Shown: positions 32,359 to 42,610, counted from the first letter of the stretch. The stretch: 64,000 bases of DNA from Comamonas testosteroni (GCF_030505195.1 NZ_CP129672.1:1798001-1862000); one strand, 5' to 3'. Notes: generated by a model not told the origin, from the sequence alone. Program-made: numbers and translations.

Positions 32359-33696
32359 ATGTCGAAAATCACCGCCTTCTTCACCGAGCTGATGCGCAAG
32401 TATCTGCCCGACCCCTTTGTCTTCGCCATCCTGCTGACCCTGTTGACCATGGTCCTGGCCTTTGCCGTGGAAAGCCGGCCCGTCAACCTGGTCGTCGAGG
32501 ACTGGGGCAAGGGCTTCTGGAGCCTGCTGGCCTTCACCACCCAGATGGCCGTGATCCTGGTCATGGGCTATGTACTGGCGGCCGCGCCCCTGGTCAACCG
32601 TTTCCTGGACCGCATCGCCAGCCACGTGCACACGCCGCGCCAGGCCATCATCGTGGCCACCATCGTGGGCTGCGTGGGCAGCTACCTGAACTGGGGCTTC
32701 GGCCTGGTGATCGGCGGCATCATGGCGCGCAAGCTGGCGCTCAAGGTCAAGGGCGTTCACTATCCGCTGATCATCGCCTCGGCCTATACCGGCTTCACCA
32801 TGTACAGCCTGGGCTTCTCGGCCACGATTCCGGTGCTGATCTCGACCAAGGGTCACACCTTCGAGAGCAGCATGGGCCTGATCCCGCTGACGCAGACCAT
32901 CTTCTCGGCACCCATGCTGCTGACCAGTCTGGCCGTGCTCATCGCCCTGCCGCTGCTCAACGCTGCCATGCACCCCAAGGCCGGCGAGAAGATCGTGGAG
33001 CTGGACCCCGCCATGGCCGCTGACGAAGGCAAGGGCGGCGCAGGCCACGACCTGCTGGGCGACCAGAAGACCCTGGCCTACCGCCTGAACAACAGCCGCG
33101 TGCTCAATCTGCTGATCGGCCTGTGCGGCATGGCCTATGTGGTGCTGCACTTCGTCAAGGGCGGCAACCTCGACCTGAACATGATCAACTTCTTCATCCT
33201 GTTCCTGGGCGTGCTGCTGCTCAAGACACCCATGCTCTATGTGGAAAAGGTCAATGAGGGCGTCAAGACCATCGGCGGCATCATCCTGCAGTTCCCCTTC
33301 TACGCAGGCATCATGGCCATCATGCATGGCTCGGGCCTGGTGGAGTCCATCGCCCACATCTTCGTGAGCATCGCCAACGAGCACACGCTGCCGCTGTGGG
33401 GGCTGATCAGCTCCTTCGTGATCAACTTCTTCGCACCCTCGGGCGGCGGCCACTGGGTGCTGCAGGGCCCGTTCATGATCGACGCGGCCAAGACCCTGGG
33501 CGCCTCGCAGGCCCAGACCGCCATGTCGGTGATGCTGGGCAATGGCTGGAACGACCTGGTGCAGCCTTTCTGGATCCTGCCGGCCCTGGCGCTGTCCAAG
33601 CTCAAGCTCAAGGACATCATGGGCTATACCGTGGTCTCCATGATGCTGGTCGGCGTGATCTACGCGAGCACCATGCTGATCTGGCCGCACCTGTAA
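32359..33696 (+). CDS. Short-chain fatty acid transporter, AtoE family
   Basis: 445 residues with about ten membrane segments. Family features: KYLPDPFVFAILLTLLTM, GCVGSYLNWGFGLVIGGIMAR, FAPSGGGHWVLQGPFMI and NGWNDLVQPFWILPAL. AtoE of E. coli imports short-chain fatty acids such as acetoacetate. In this cluster it may carry a carboxylic acid upstream of or within the beta-ketoadipate route. Start at ATG 32359. An energy source or partner is not evident, as expected for a secondary carrier. Confidence 0.88.
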   Translation: MSKITAFFTELMRKYLPDPFVFAILLTLLTMVLAFAVESRPVNLVVEDWGKGFWSLLAFTTQMAVILVMGYVLAAAPLVNRFLDRIASHVHTPRQAIIVATIVGCVGSYLNWGFGLVIGGIMARKLALKVKGVHYPLIIASAYTGFTMYSLGFSATIPVLISTKGHTFESSMGLIPLTQTIFSAPMLLTSLAVLIALPLLNAAMHPKAGEKIVELDPAMAADEGKGGAGHDLLGDQKTLAYRLNNSRVLNLLIGLCGMAYVVLHFVKGGNLDLNMINFFILFLGVLLLKTPMLYVEKVNEGVKTIGGIILQFPFYAGIMAIMHGSGLVESIAHIFVSIANEHTLPLWGLISSFVINFFAPSGGGHWVLQGPFMIDAAKTLGASQAQTAMSVMLGNGWNDLVQPFWILPALALSKLKLKDIMGYTVVSMMLVGVIYASTMLIWPHL

Positions 33697-33753
33697 CTGG
33701 TCGCCGACGTTCTTTTTCCGCTTTTCCGTTCACATCCTCACCTAGGAGAACCC

Positions 33754-34038
33754 ATGCTGTTCATGGTCGAAATGATTGTCCAGATCCCCCACTCGCTGGA
33801 CCCCGCCCTGGTCGCGCAGATCAAGCAGGACGAGAAGGAATACTCGCAAAAGCTGCAGCGCGAAGGCAAGTGGCGCCATATCTGGCGCGTGGTGGGCGAA
33901 TACGCCAACGTCAGCATCTTCGATGTCCAGAGCAATGACGAGCTGCACAGCCTGCTCAGCGGCCTGCCGCTGTTCCCCTATATGCAGATCAAGGTCAAGC
34001 CCCTGGCCAACCACCCCTCCTCCATCGTGCAGGAGTAA
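33754..34038 (+). CDS. catC: Muconolactone delta-isomerase
   Basis: 94 residues, full length. Converts (S)-muconolactone to 3-oxoadipate enol-lactone, the PcaD substrate. Family features: MLFMVEMIVQIP, EKEYSQKLQREGKWRHIWRVVGEYANVSIFDV, LPLFPYMQIKV. Members form decamers of ferredoxin-like barrels. Last gene of the cluster, followed by a strong terminator. No catB (muconate cycloisomerase) or catA is in the window, so the muconolactone source is unlinked or not the usual one. Confidence 0.93.
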   Translation: MLFMVEMIVQIPHSLDPALVAQIKQDEKEYSQKLQREGKWRHIWRVVGEYANVSIFDVQSNDELHSLLSGLPLFPYMQIKVKPLANHPSSIVQE

Positions 34039-34072
34039 GCACGGAAGCCGCAGGCAAGCGCCCGCCCGCAAC

Positions 34073-34110
34073 AAAGCCCATGCAGCTCCTGGCCGCATGG
34101 GCTTTATTTT
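34073..34110 (+). terminator. Rho-independent terminator of the pca/cat cluster
   Basis: AAAGCCCATGC (34073-34083) pairs perfectly over 11 bases with GCATGGGCTTT (34095-34105), followed by ATTTTT. Confidence 0.9.
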
Positions 34111-34210
34111 TGATAGCTGTCATCGCCTACTCACAAACGAATTCAATATGTTTTGCATCTGAAATGTTTATCAATAGAGCGATATAAGCTCCTATTAAAA
34201 GAGCATTCGA
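34106..34210. repeat. AT-rich intergenic element, copy C
   Basis: Starts TTTTTGATAGCTG next to the terminator and ends near AAGCTCCTATTAAAAG. The left end matches copies A and B; the right end resembles copy D. No gene is seen in 34111-34252. Confidence 0.45.
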
Positions 34211-34252
34211 GCCTTCGCTGCTGCCCGTCCCGGGCTGCGTCTTTGCAGGTCT

Positions 34253-35098
34253 TCAGGTGTAGCGCTTGGCGCGCAGATTGTTTTTCATCTGCTCCAGCGC
34301 CGGCTGCAGTGCTGGCCCGATGCGCAGGGCCACACAGGTCGCCAGCACGTCGATGATGAGCAGGTGCAGCAGCCGCGAGACCATGGGACTGTAGCGGTCG
34401 TAGCCTTCAGGGTGATCGGCAGCCAGATGCACCTGGCACGCCGAGGCAAGAGGCGAGCCGCTGGCCGTGATGGCAATCGTGGTGGCCCCGTTCTTGCGGG
34501 CGATATCAGCCGCATCCATCAGATCTCGCGTGCGGCCGGAGTTCGAGATGATGACCACGCAATCGCCCGGACCCAGCAAGGTGGCGCTCATGACCTGCAT
34601 ATGGCCATCGCTGGTGGCCAGACTTGTCACACCGAGGCGGAAAAACTTGTGCTGGGCATCCAGCGCCACGATGCCCGAGTTTCCGGCGCCGTAAAACTCG
34701 ATGCGCTTGCCCGTCTGCCAGGTCGCTGCAATCGCCTGCGCAGCCTGCTCTATGGCCGCCGTGCTGGCCGCATTGCGGTACTGCAGAAAAGCGGCAACTG
34801 CGTTGTCCACCACCTTGACCATGACATCGCTGGTCTTGTCATCGCTGTCCACACTGCGATGGATGAAGGGCACGCCTTCGCTGACGCTGCCCGCGAGCTT
34901 GAGCTTGAAGTCCGCCAGGCCGTCATAGCCCATGCTGCGACAAAAGCGCACCACCGTCGGCTTGCTGACATGCGCCCGCACTGCCAGCTCTCGCACCGGC
35001 AGATGCGCGAAGGCCCGCGGGTCGGCCAGCACCAGGCGTGCAACACGCTGCTCTGCAGGCGCCAGGGACGGAAGGGAGGCGGTAATCCGATCAAGCAT
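34253..35098 (-). CDS. RpiR-family regulator, HexR-like
   Basis: 281 residues. N-terminal HTH_6 domain (LAPAEQRVARLVLADP, VRELAVRAHVSKPTVVRFCRSMGYDGLADFKLKLAG) and C-terminal SIS domain (IEFYGAGNSGIVALDAQHKFFRLG, VIISNSGRTRDLMD). HexR proteins bind KDPG or other phosphosugars and control central carbon genes. It is divergent from tal and pgi, which it probably regulates. No canonical HexR palindrome is seen in the 244-base gap. Symbol withheld because the effector is unproven. Confidence 0.87.
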   Translation of the reverse strand: MLDRITASLPSLAPAEQRVARLVLADPRAFAHLPVRELAVRAHVSKPTVVRFCRSMGYDGLADFKLKLAGSVSEGVPFIHRSVDSDDKTSDVMVKVVDNAVAAFLQYRNAASTAAIEQAAQAIAATWQTGKRIEFYGAGNSGIVALDAQHKFFRLGVTSLATSDGHMQVMSATLLGPGDCVVIISNSGRTRDLMDAADIARKNGATTIAITASGSPLASACQVHLAADHPEGYDRYSPMVSRLLHLLIIDVLATCVALRIGPALQPALEQMKNNLRAKRYT

Positions 35099-35172
35099 AT
35101 TGGCGCGGATGAGGTGGAAGCAATAAATGCGTGCAGAAAAAGGCGAGCATAAGACCGAAGCGCCTCACACCT

Positions 35173-35190
35173 TGCAAAATGGCTGCAAAA
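35173..35190. promoter_or_regulatory. TGCAAAA direct repeat between the RpiR-type gene and tal
   Basis: TGCAAAA occurs at 35173-35179 and 35184-35190, 11 bases apart, so on one face of the helix. A candidate regulator site. The rest of 35099-35342 shows nothing I can name. Confidence 0.3.
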
Positions 35191-35342
35191 CTTGAATATT
35201 TCCGCAAATAAATAGGAGAGCGAACATATTCAGCAGGGTTTGCCTTGATGCACCATCAAACAGAGTGTCGGCAGGCTCGTTCTCAATCTGGGATTCACGC
35301 TCTACACTTGCTGGTTAGTTTGAAACACAGCAAAGGATGGAC

Positions 35343-36308
35343 ATGAATCAGTTGGAGGCGCTCAAGCAATTCACAACCGTGGTCGCGGACACCGGTGATT
35401 TTCATCAATTGGCGCAGTTTCAACCGCAAGATGCCACCACCAATCCATCCCTGATTCTCAAGGCGGTTCAAAAGACCGAATATGCGCCGCTGATGCGCGC
35501 TACCGTGGCGCAGTTCAAAGACAGAGGGCTGGACGAAATCATGGACCGGACGCTGGTGCGCTTCGGCTGCGAGATTCTGAACACCATCCCCGGCCGTGTC
35601 TCCACCGAGGTCGATGCCCGCCTGTCTTTCGACACCGTGGCCACGGTCACGCGCGCCGAGCGACTGATCGAGCTGTATCAGGCCGCAGGCATCCACACCG
35701 AGCGCGTGCTCATCAAGATCGCCGCCACCTGGGAAGGGATTGAAGCGGCCCGCATTCTTGAGCAGCGCGGCATCTACACCAACCTGACGCTGCTGTTCTC
35801 CTTCTGTCAGGCCGTTGCCTGCGGCCAGGCCAAGGTCCAGCTGATCTCGCCCTTTGTGGGCCGCATCTACGACTGGTACAAAAAGCAAGCCGGCGCGCAA
35901 TGGGATGAAGCCGCCATGGCCGGCGCCAATGATCCCGGCGTGCGCTCGGTACAGAAAATTTACGACTACTACAAGCACTTCGATGTTTCCACCGAGGTCA
36001 TGGGTGCAAGCTTTCGTAATACCGGGCAGATTCTGGCTCTGGCGGGCTGCGATCTGCTTACCATTGCACCTGAGCTGCTGGCCCAGCTCCGCGCACAGCA
36101 GGACGACGCCATGCCTTTGGCCCGCGCCCTGGACCCGGACAAGGCCAGGGCCCAGCCGCAGGAGCGCGTTCTGTACGACCAGGCCTCGTTTCGCTTTGCG
36201 CTGAACGAAGATGCCATGGCCACGGAAAAGCTGGCCGAGGGCATTCGCGCTTTCACCGCAGACACCCTGAAGCTGGAAGCATTGATGCAGCAAGCGGCTG
36301 CAGATTGA
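35343..36308 (+). CDS. tal: Transaldolase
   Basis: 321 residues from ATG 35343, chosen because AAGGA lies 5 bases upstream; ATG 35337 overlaps that site. Transfers a dihydroxyacetone unit in the non-oxidative pentose phosphate pathway. Class I features: [24 protein letters not shown], the Schiff-base Lys in [11 protein letters not shown] and [12 protein letters not shown]. First of two genes with pgi; control by the divergent RpiR-type regulator is likely. Confidence 0.95.
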   Translation: MNQLEALKQFTTVVADTGDFHQLAQFQPQDATTNPSLILKAVQKTEYAPLMRATVAQFKDRGLDEIMDRTLVRFGCEILNTIPGRVSTEVDARLSFDTVATVTRAERLIELYQAAGIHTERVLIKIAATWEGIEAARILEQRGIYTNLTLLFSFCQAVACGQAKVQLISPFVGRIYDWYKKQAGAQWDEAAMAGANDPGVRSVQKIYDYYKHFDVSTEVMGASFRNTGQILALAGCDLLTIAPELLAQLRAQQDDAMPLARALDPDKARAQPQERVLYDQASFRFALNEDAMATEKLAEGIRAFTADTLKLEALMQQAAAD

Positions 36309-36323
36309 CGGGAATTTCCTTTG

Positions 36324-37925
36324 ATGCCTCTTTGTCACGAGCTGCCTGCCTGGCAGGCTTTGCAAACCCATTACCGGTCGCAGATCCAGCATCTGGATTT
36401 GCGCCAGGCTTTTGCACAGGACCCACAACGTCTTGATGCCCTGAGCATGCAGGCGCCATATGTCTTCGCCGACCTGTCGAAGAACCTCTGGACTTGCGAG
36501 ACCGAGGCCTTGCTGGGGCAGCTTGCAGCCGAGAGCCAGCTCGCTCGCAAACGCGATGCCATGCTGGCAGGCGCAGCCATCAATACCAGCGAGCAGCGCA
36601 GCGCGATGCACTGGCTGCTGCGCACTCCCGCAGACGGCGGGCAGCTCGCCCAGTCCCCTGTGCTTCGCTCCTGGCCCCAGGACATGCACTCGGCGCTGCG
36701 TGAAGTGCACGACACGCTGGATCGAATGCTCGCCCTGGCCGATCAGATCAGGGGCAGCCAGCAGATCACCGATATCGTCAATATCGGCATCGGCGGCTCG
36801 CACCTGGGTCCGGAAGTCGTGGTCAATGCCCTTGAGGACTGGATAGACCAGGACAAGAACTTTCACTTTGTATCCAATGTTGACGGCCACGAGCTGGGAC
36901 ATGTGCTGCGCCGGGTCAAACCGGAAAGCACGCTGTTCCTGATTGCCTCCAAGTCCTTCACCACGGCCGAGACCATGCTGAATGCTCGCTCGGCCAGGCA
37001 GTGGTTTCTGGATCATGGGGGCAGCCCAGATCCGCAAGCACCATGCTCGATTGACCAGCACTTCGTGGCCCTCACCACCAATACACAGGCTGCGGCAGAA
37101 TTTGGCATACAGCGCACGCTGGGTTTCTGGGACTGGGTGGGCGGACGCTTTTCGCTGTGGTCCGCCATCGGCTTGCCTATCGCCATCGCCATAGGCTCGG
37201 AACAGTTCAGGGCGCTACTGGGCGGCGCTCATGCGATGGACGCCCACTTTTTCACTGCGCCCATGGAGAGCAATCTCCCAGTGCGCCTGGGACTGCTGGA
37301 TGTCTGGTATCGCAATTTCTGCCAGTTTTCCAGCCGCTGCATTGCGCCTTACAGCCATGGTCTGCGCCGCCTGACGGCCTATCTGCAGCAGCTGGAGATG
37401 GAGAGCAATGGCAAAAGCATCAACAAGAATGGCGTTCGACTCACAGCTCCCACTGCACCGGTGATCTGGGGCGAGCCCGGCACCAATGGGCAACATGCTT
37501 TTTTTCAGATGCTGCATCAGGGGCGCGATGTCATACCGGTCGAATTCATTGCCCTGCGCGACGGGGGCAAATACCTGGGCGAGCACCATCAAAGCCTGGT
37601 GGTCAACGCCATTGCCCAGGCCCAGGCGCTGATGGTGGGGCGCTGCGGAGAGGGTCTGGAAAAAGACTGCGACGGCAATCGCCCCAGCAGCTTCCTGATG
37701 CTTGAAAGACTGGACCCCGCCTCTCTGGGCGCCTTGATCGCGCTGTATGAACATCGCATCTTTGTCTCCGGCGCCATCTGGGATATCAACAGCTTCGACC
37801 AGTGGGGAGTGGAGCTGGGCAAGAAGCTGGCAAAGCAGCTGCATGCCCGCCAGAGCCACAATGACTGGGCAGGAGTGGACGCATCGACACAGGAGTTGAT
37901 GAAGCGCCTGATGCAAGCTCACTGA
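36324..37925 (+). CDS. pgi: Glucose-6-phosphate isomerase
   Basis: 533 residues from ATG 36324, 15 bases after tal. Interconverts glucose-6-P and fructose-6-P. Family features: NIGIGGSHLGPEVVVNAL, SKSFTTAETM, VGGRFSLWSAIGLPI, GEPGTNGQHAFFQ and the C-terminal INSFDQWGVELGKKLA. In comamonads, which often do not use glucose, the enzyme probably works toward sugar synthesis. Confidence 0.96.
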   Translation: MPLCHELPAWQALQTHYRSQIQHLDLRQAFAQDPQRLDALSMQAPYVFADLSKNLWTCETEALLGQLAAESQLARKRDAMLAGAAINTSEQRSAMHWLLRTPADGGQLAQSPVLRSWPQDMHSALREVHDTLDRMLALADQIRGSQQITDIVNIGIGGSHLGPEVVVNALEDWIDQDKNFHFVSNVDGHELGHVLRRVKPESTLFLIASKSFTTAETMLNARSARQWFLDHGGSPDPQAPCSIDQHFVALTTNTQAAAEFGIQRTLGFWDWVGGRFSLWSAIGLPIAIAIGSEQFRALLGGAHAMDAHFFTAPMESNLPVRLGLLDVWYRNFCQFSSRCIAPYSHGLRRLTAYLQQLEMESNGKSINKNGVRLTAPTAPVIWGEPGTNGQHAFFQMLHQGRDVIPVEFIALRDGGKYLGEHHQSLVVNAIAQAQALMVGRCGEGLEKDCDGNRPSSFLMLERLDPASLGALIALYEHRIFVSGAIWDINSFDQWGVELGKKLAKQLHARQSHNDWAGVDASTQELMKRLMQAH

Positions 37926-37939
37926 GCATCACGAACAGC

Positions 37940-37955
37940 GAGCCCGGTAGGGCTC
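37940..37955 (+). terminator. Candidate hairpin between convergent pgi and methyltransferase genes
   Basis: GAGCCC (37940-37945) pairs with GGGCTC (37950-37955) around GGTA. No T run follows on either strand, so it is a weak terminator at best. Confidence 0.35.
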
Positions 37956-37970
37956 ATGCTTCAAGCCTGC

Positions 37971-38876
37971 TCAAACCGCGCTGGTTTGCGGCAAATGGGG
38001 ATAGCGCACGTCGGACAGACCTTCCAGCCCAAACTCGGCGAGCAGCTGAAGCAGGCGTTGCGCCGCACTGCGCTTTTTCTGCCCCGTGTAACGGGCCACA
38101 ATCAATTCGTTTTTCATGCTGTGCTCCCAGCCGACCAGCTCGGTGACCGTGACCTGGTAGCCGCAAGCCTCCAGATACAGACAGCGCAGCACATTGGTAA
38201 TCTGACTGCCCATCTCGCGAGTGTGGATCGGGTGACGCCACAACTCGGCCAGCGGAGTACGCGCCAGACTCATGGCCTTGGTCTGACGCAGGCATGCAGC
38301 CACCTCTGCCTGACAGCAAGGCACCAGCACCATGGCCTTGGCCTGCTTTTCCAGCCCGAAGGCTATCGCATCATCAGTCGCCGTATCGCAGGCGTGCAAG
38401 GCCGTGACCACATCGAACTGCGAAGGCATGAAGTCTGCTCGCGTGGACTCGGCCACCGACATATTGAGAAACTCCATGCGATCGAAGCCAAGTTCAGTCG
38501 CCAACTTCTGAGACGCCTCGACCAGCGGCGCACGCGTCTCGATACCGAAAATCCGGCCCTGAGCCAAGGCCTTGAAATACAGGTCGTAAAGAATGAACCC
38601 CAGATAGGACTTGCCCGCCCCATGGTCAGCCAGTGTCACGGCATGCCCATCCTTGGACAGCTCTGCCAGTAAAGGCTCGATGAACTGATAGAGGTGATAG
38701 ACCTGCTTGAGCTTGCGGCGCGAATCCTGATTGAGCTTGCCCTCGCGCGTCAGAATATGCAGAGCCTTGAGCAGCTCAAGGCTCTGGCCGGGCTTGAGCC
38801 CCAGTTGCTCGGCGATATCAAGTGCCCCTGCTTTGGCGGGCTTTTGCAGGCTCTGCTTTTTGTCGGTCTTGCCCAT
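37971..38876 (-). CDS. SAM-dependent methyltransferase
   Basis: 301 residues from ATG 38876, which overlaps the stop of the upstream gene by one base (TGATG). The segment VTLADHGAGKSYLGFILYDLYF is the SAM-binding loop of the Methyltransf_32 type; a second motif is FGIETRAPLVEASQKLA, and DVVTALHACDTATDDAI and VLVPCCQAEVA follow. This set occurs in RNA or protein methyltransferases of unknown target. The N-terminal 60 residues are Lys-rich, which would suit nucleic-acid binding. Confidence 0.8.
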   Translation of the reverse strand: MGKTDKKQSLQKPAKAGALDIAEQLGLKPGQSLELLKALHILTREGKLNQDSRRKLKQVYHLYQFIEPLLAELSKDGHAVTLADHGAGKSYLGFILYDLYFKALAQGRIFGIETRAPLVEASQKLATELGFDRMEFLNMSVAESTRADFMPSQFDVVTALHACDTATDDAIAFGLEKQAKAMVLVPCCQAEVAACLRQTKAMSLARTPLAELWRHPIHTREMGSQITNVLRCLYLEACGYQVTVTELVGWEHSMKNELIVARYTGQKKRSAAQRLLQLLAEFGLEGLSDVRYPHLPQTSAV

Positions 38877-39493
38877 CACTTCTCCGCCTTTGCCTCACCA
38901 TGGCCGGTCACGGGGCAGCGAGCCCCGACATCCAGATCCAGCCAGCCCTCGATGCCGATCTTTTCCAGCGTTTCCATATTGCGCTCGTAAATCGTCTCGG
39001 CTTCCGGAAACACCTCCACAGCCTTGTCGATGCTGTCTTCGCGCAGCAAATGCAAGATGGGATAGGGAGCACGATTGGTGCAGTTGGTGACGTCATCCAC
39101 ATCCGTACCCTCAAACTGAAATTGAGGATGAAACGAGGCGACCTGCAAGATGCCCCCCAGATCCAGCTCCTCGACCATGGCATCGGCCACTTCAAGAAAG
39201 TCATTGAAGTCCAGGAAGTCCTGCAGGGCATGGGGCAGGATCAGCAGCGTGGTGTCGCGTTTTTCCGCGTTGGCTTCGGCCAGGGCCTCAAGCTCGCGAT
39301 GCAGGGCATCCGCCACGCCCTGCGCATCGCTCGCATCGCTGACGACATAGTGGATCTGGGCTTTGGCATGCACGCCTTTGGCGAAGGGGCAAAGATTGAG
39401 GCCGATGACTGCCTTTTCCAGCCAGCGCACGGTATCCGCAATCACAAGCTCTGGCGGGAAAGCCTGATCGGCGATGGTTGAAGTTTCAGTCAT
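38876..39493 (-). CDS. DUF1415 protein
   Basis: 205 residues from ATG 39493, with GGAGG upstream. The conserved segments WLEKAVIGLNLCPFAKGVH, LLILPHALQDFLDFNDFLEVAD, ILQVASFHPQFQFEG and NRAPYPILHLLRED fit DUF1415, a cytosolic family of unknown function common in proteobacteria. The Cys in NLCPFA and the His in ASFHPQF are constant. Cotranscribed with the methyltransferase downstream. Confidence 0.85.
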   Translation of the reverse strand: MTETSTIADQAFPPELVIADTVRWLEKAVIGLNLCPFAKGVHAKAQIHYVVSDASDAQGVADALHRELEALAEANAEKRDTTLLILPHALQDFLDFNDFLEVADAMVEELDLGGILQVASFHPQFQFEGTDVDDVTNCTNRAPYPILHLLREDSIDKAVEVFPEAETIYERNMETLEKIGIEGWLDLDVGARCPVTGHGEAKAEK

Positions 39494-39517
39494 GACAAGG
39501 CCCTCCAAAATGCAAAC

Positions 39518-39533
39518 GGGGGCCATCGCCCCC
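39518..39533 (-). other. GC hairpin upstream of the DUF1415 gene
   Basis: GGGGGC (39518-39523) and GCCCCC (39528-39533) pair perfectly around CATC. It sits 13 bases upstream of the GGAGGG ribosome site of the DUF1415 gene. It may be part of the leader or a terminator remnant after dgt. No strong T run follows. Confidence 0.35.
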
Positions 39534-39648
39534 AAAGAATGCGCACTGGGCGGGAAATACTCCGGCTCTAGATACACAGCGCCGCTATTTTAGCGATCCG
39601 GCCTGTGCCATGCTCGCCACTGGCAGCAAGACCGTTGGCAAGCGTCCC

Positions 39649-40827
39649 TCAGGCCTCGCCCAGCAGCCTAAGCCCGGTAATGCGCTCATGCTCACGCGCC
39701 GCATAACGATCCGTCATACCCGCAATAAAGTCTGCCACCACTCGCGCACGTTCATGCAGGGTAGTGGCGATATGGGCACGCTGAACAAAGCGCGGCTTCA
39801 TACGCTCAGGCTCCACCATATAAGCGGCAAACAGCTCTTTCACAACTTGCTGGGCACTGTTCATGGTCTGCATGACTTGAGGGTGCCGATAGAGCTGCCT
39901 GAATAAGAACTGCTTGAGCACCAGGGACTGCGCTTTCATCTCTTCGCTGAAACCGATCAACGTCCGGCCATGCTGACGAACCTCCTGCACCGAGCTCACG
40001 GCCGCCTGCTCAATACCGGCCTGTGAGTGATGGATGACGTCATAGACCTGGTCACTGAGCATGCGGCGAATGCTCTCATAGAGCAGCTTGCGCTGAGCAT
40101 CCGGCAAAGCCAGATCGGGCCAATCCGCCAATGTCGAGGCGTGATAGCGGGCAAACAAAGGCACGGCTTCACGCAACTGGGCCATGGTGATCAAACCCGA
40201 TCGAACGCCGTCGTCCACATCATGGGCGTTATAGGCAATCGCATCCGCCAGATTGCATAGCTGAGCTTCCAGAGAAGGCTGAGTGCCATCCAGAAAACGC
40301 CGAGCCACGCCGCCGGGCTCCCGTGCATTCAGCAATTGCGCATTGCTGAGCGAGCAATGCTTGAGAATTCCTTCGCGCGTTTCAAAAGTCAGGTTCAGAC
40401 CGTCAAAGGCAGGATAACGCTCCTCCAACCTATCCACGACACGCAGACTTTGGAGATTGTGCTCAAAACCGCCATGGGGCTTCATGCACTCATTGAGTGC
40501 GTCTTGCCCCGCATGTCCAAAAGGTGTGTGTCCCAGATCATGCGCCAGACAGATGGCTTCAACCAGGTCTTCATCCAGCCGCAAAGAACGCGCGATGGAG
40601 CGTCCCAGTTGCGCCACTTCCAGAGAATGCGTGAGCCGGGTTCGGAACAGATCGCCCTCATGGTTCACAAAAACCTGGGTCTTGTAAACCAACCTCCTGA
40701 AGGCAGAGGAGTGAACAATGCGATCCCGATCGCGCTGAAAGTCGCTGCGCGTGGGAGCCGGGGGCTCAGCAAAGCGACGTCCGCGGCTTTGCTGGGGATG
40801 GCAGGCGTAGGAAGCCAGAGCGGTCAT
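39649..40827 (-). CDS. dgt: Deoxyguanosinetriphosphate triphosphohydrolase-like protein
   Basis: 392 residues. HD-domain dNTPase. Visible: [22 protein letters not shown], the first metal His in [14 protein letters not shown], the HD pair in [17 protein letters not shown] and the final Asp in [11 protein letters not shown]. Enzymes of this short form lower dNTP pools; their preferred nucleotide varies. It follows aroB by 84 bases in the order pilMNOPQ - aroK - aroB - dgt usual for the group. Confidence 0.92.
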   Translation of the reverse strand: MTALASYACHPQQSRGRRFAEPPAPTRSDFQRDRDRIVHSSAFRRLVYKTQVFVNHEGDLFRTRLTHSLEVAQLGRSIARSLRLDEDLVEAICLAHDLGHTPFGHAGQDALNECMKPHGGFEHNLQSLRVVDRLEERYPAFDGLNLTFETREGILKHCSLSNAQLLNAREPGGVARRFLDGTQPSLEAQLCNLADAIAYNAHDVDDGVRSGLITMAQLREAVPLFARYHASTLADWPDLALPDAQRKLLYESIRRMLSDQVYDVIHHSQAGIEQAAVSSVQEVRQHGRTLIGFSEEMKAQSLVLKQFLFRQLYRHPQVMQTMNSAQQVVKELFAAYMVEPERMKPRFVQRAHIATTLHERARVVADFIAGMTDRYAAREHERITGLRLLGEA

Positions 40828-40911
40828 GCAAATCGCCTCAACAACTCAATGCAATGACTCTAACAGCTATGGGCTTGCCGCCCCCAGGGTCTGCTCACAT
40901 AGCGCCATCCA

Positions 40912-42009
40912 TCAAGCGCAGCAACTGCCTATCACTTCACGCACCAGCGCGTCGGGCGCCGACCTCATCACCGCCTTGCCGGGACCATCGATCAGCACAA
41001 AGCGGATTTCACCGGCTTCGGATTTCTTGTCGACCCGCATCAGCTCCAGATAGCGAGCCGCATTGTCATGGGCATCGATGACCGCTGCGCGCACCGGCAA
41101 GCCCGCTCGCTCAATCAGCTTGCGCAGGCGCGAGACAAAGCTCGCCTCCACCAGGCCAAGACGTTGGGACAGCTCAGCTGCCATCACCATGCCTGCCGCC
41201 ACACCCTCACCGTGCAGCCAGTTGCCGTAGCCCATGCCGGCCTCGATCGCATGACCAAAGGTATGACCAAAATTGAGAATCGCGCGAAGACCCGCTTCCT
41301 TCTCGTCTTGCCCAACGACCCAGGCCTTGATCTCAACACTTCGCTTGACGGCATGGGCGAGCAAGTCGCGATCGCGGCGCAGCAGGCCATCCATGTTCTG
41401 CTCAAGCCAGTCAAAGAACTGCATATCGGCAATAGGGCCGTATTTGATGATTTCCCCCAGACCTGCGCTCAACTCGCGCTCGGGCAGGGTATCGAGCGTA
41501 GCCAGATCGCAGAGCACCAGTTGCGGCTGATAGAAGGCCCCAATCATGTTCTTGCCTAGCGGGTGGTTGATGGCCGTCTTGCCCCCCACCGAGGAATCGA
41601 CCTGGGACAGCAGCGTGGTCGGCACCTGCACAAAAGGCACGCCACGCATATAGCTGGCGGCAGCAAAGCCCGTCATATCGCCCACCACGCCGCCGCCCAG
41701 CGCAAACAGCACCGTCTTGCGGTCACATCCATGCTGCAGCAGGGCGTCAAAGATCAGGTTCAGGGTCTGCCAGTCTTTATGCGCTTCACCATCGGGCAGC
41801 ACCACCTCGTGAACCTGGGCGTATTGGCTGCTCAAGGCCTGCTTGAGCGCAGACAGATAAAGCGGAGCCACGACATCATTCGTCACGACCAGAGCCGCCG
41901 CCGCCTTGGGCAATGCCTGCCAAGTGGAGCTCTGGGCCAGCAAGCCTTCTGCAATCACGATGGGGTAGCTGCGCTCTCCCAGATCAATATGCACCGTTTC
42001 CACGTTCAA
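40912..42009 (-). CDS. aroB: 3-dehydroquinate synthase
   Basis: 365 residues. Second step of the shikimate pathway; needs NAD and a divalent metal. Features: [84 protein letters not shown]. Metal-binding residues (Glu in QDEKEAG and the two His residues in the GHTFGHAIE region) are present. It lies 64 bases after aroK on the same strand. Confidence 0.97.
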   Translation of the reverse strand: MNVETVHIDLGERSYPIVIAEGLLAQSSTWQALPKAAAALVVTNDVVAPLYLSALKQALSSQYAQVHEVVLPDGEAHKDWQTLNLIFDALLQHGCDRKTVLFALGGGVVGDMTGFAAASYMRGVPFVQVPTTLLSQVDSSVGGKTAINHPLGKNMIGAFYQPQLVLCDLATLDTLPERELSAGLGEIIKYGPIADMQFFDWLEQNMDGLLRRDRDLLAHAVKRSVEIKAWVVGQDEKEAGLRAILNFGHTFGHAIEAGMGYGNWLHGEGVAAGMVMAAELSQRLGLVEASFVSRLRKLIERAGLPVRAAVIDAHDNAARYLELMRVDKKSEAGEIRFVLIDGPGKAVMRSAPDALVREVIGSCCA

Positions 42010-42073
42010 CCTCTCTCAAAATACATAGCAGGAACCACACGCAGTGTATTGACCAGCAAGCTTTTCAGCGCAA

Positions 42074-42610
42074 TCAGGAATGCTGACCGAGTTCAATCTG
42101 CATGGCCACTCGCTGAGCCACCTGCGCAGCAGACAGGCCGCTGCCCGCCACCACAAAATCCGCCACTTCCTTGTAGAGCGGATCTCTGATGGCATGCAAA
42201 TCCAGCAAGCGCTGCAATGGATTGTCCACCTGCAGCAAGGGACGCTGCGTATCCCGCTGCAGGCGCTTGGCAATTTCATGCGGTGATGCACTCAGATAGA
42301 CCACCTGTGCATGCTCGGTCAGCTCTTGCCGGTTTTCAGCCTTCAGCACGGCACCGCCACCTGTGGCAACCACCGTTTTCTCAGGTCGCGCCAGCAGCGC
42401 TGCCAGCACCTCCTGCTCTACATCCCTGAATCTGGGCTCGCCTTCCTTGGCAAAAAAATCGCGGATCGTGCAGCCGATATGCTCTTCGATGGCCACATCC
42501 ACATCCACAAAAGGCATAGACCAACGCTTGGCCAAATAGCGTCCGATGGTGGATTTGCCGGAGCCTGGCAAGCCCACAAGGGCAATATGAAATTTCTTTA
42601 GAACAGTCAT
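42074..42610 (-). CDS. aroK: Shikimate kinase
   Basis: 178 residues from ATG 42610 (MTVLKKFHIALVG). P-loop GLPGSGKST, shikimate-binding DVDVAIEEHIGCTIRDFFAKEGEPRFRDVE and VVATGGGAVL, and the lid arginine in RDTQRPLLQ are present. A perfect terminator lies between pilQ and aroK, so aroK - aroB - dgt may have their own promoter in addition to read-through. Confidence 0.97.
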   Translation of the reverse strand: MTVLKKFHIALVGLPGSGKSTIGRYLAKRWSMPFVDVDVAIEEHIGCTIRDFFAKEGEPRFRDVEQEVLAALLARPEKTVVATGGGAVLKAENRQELTEHAQVVYLSASPHEIAKRLQRDTQRPLLQVDNPLQRLLDLHAIRDPLYKEVADFVVAGSGLSAAQVAQRVAMQIELGQHS

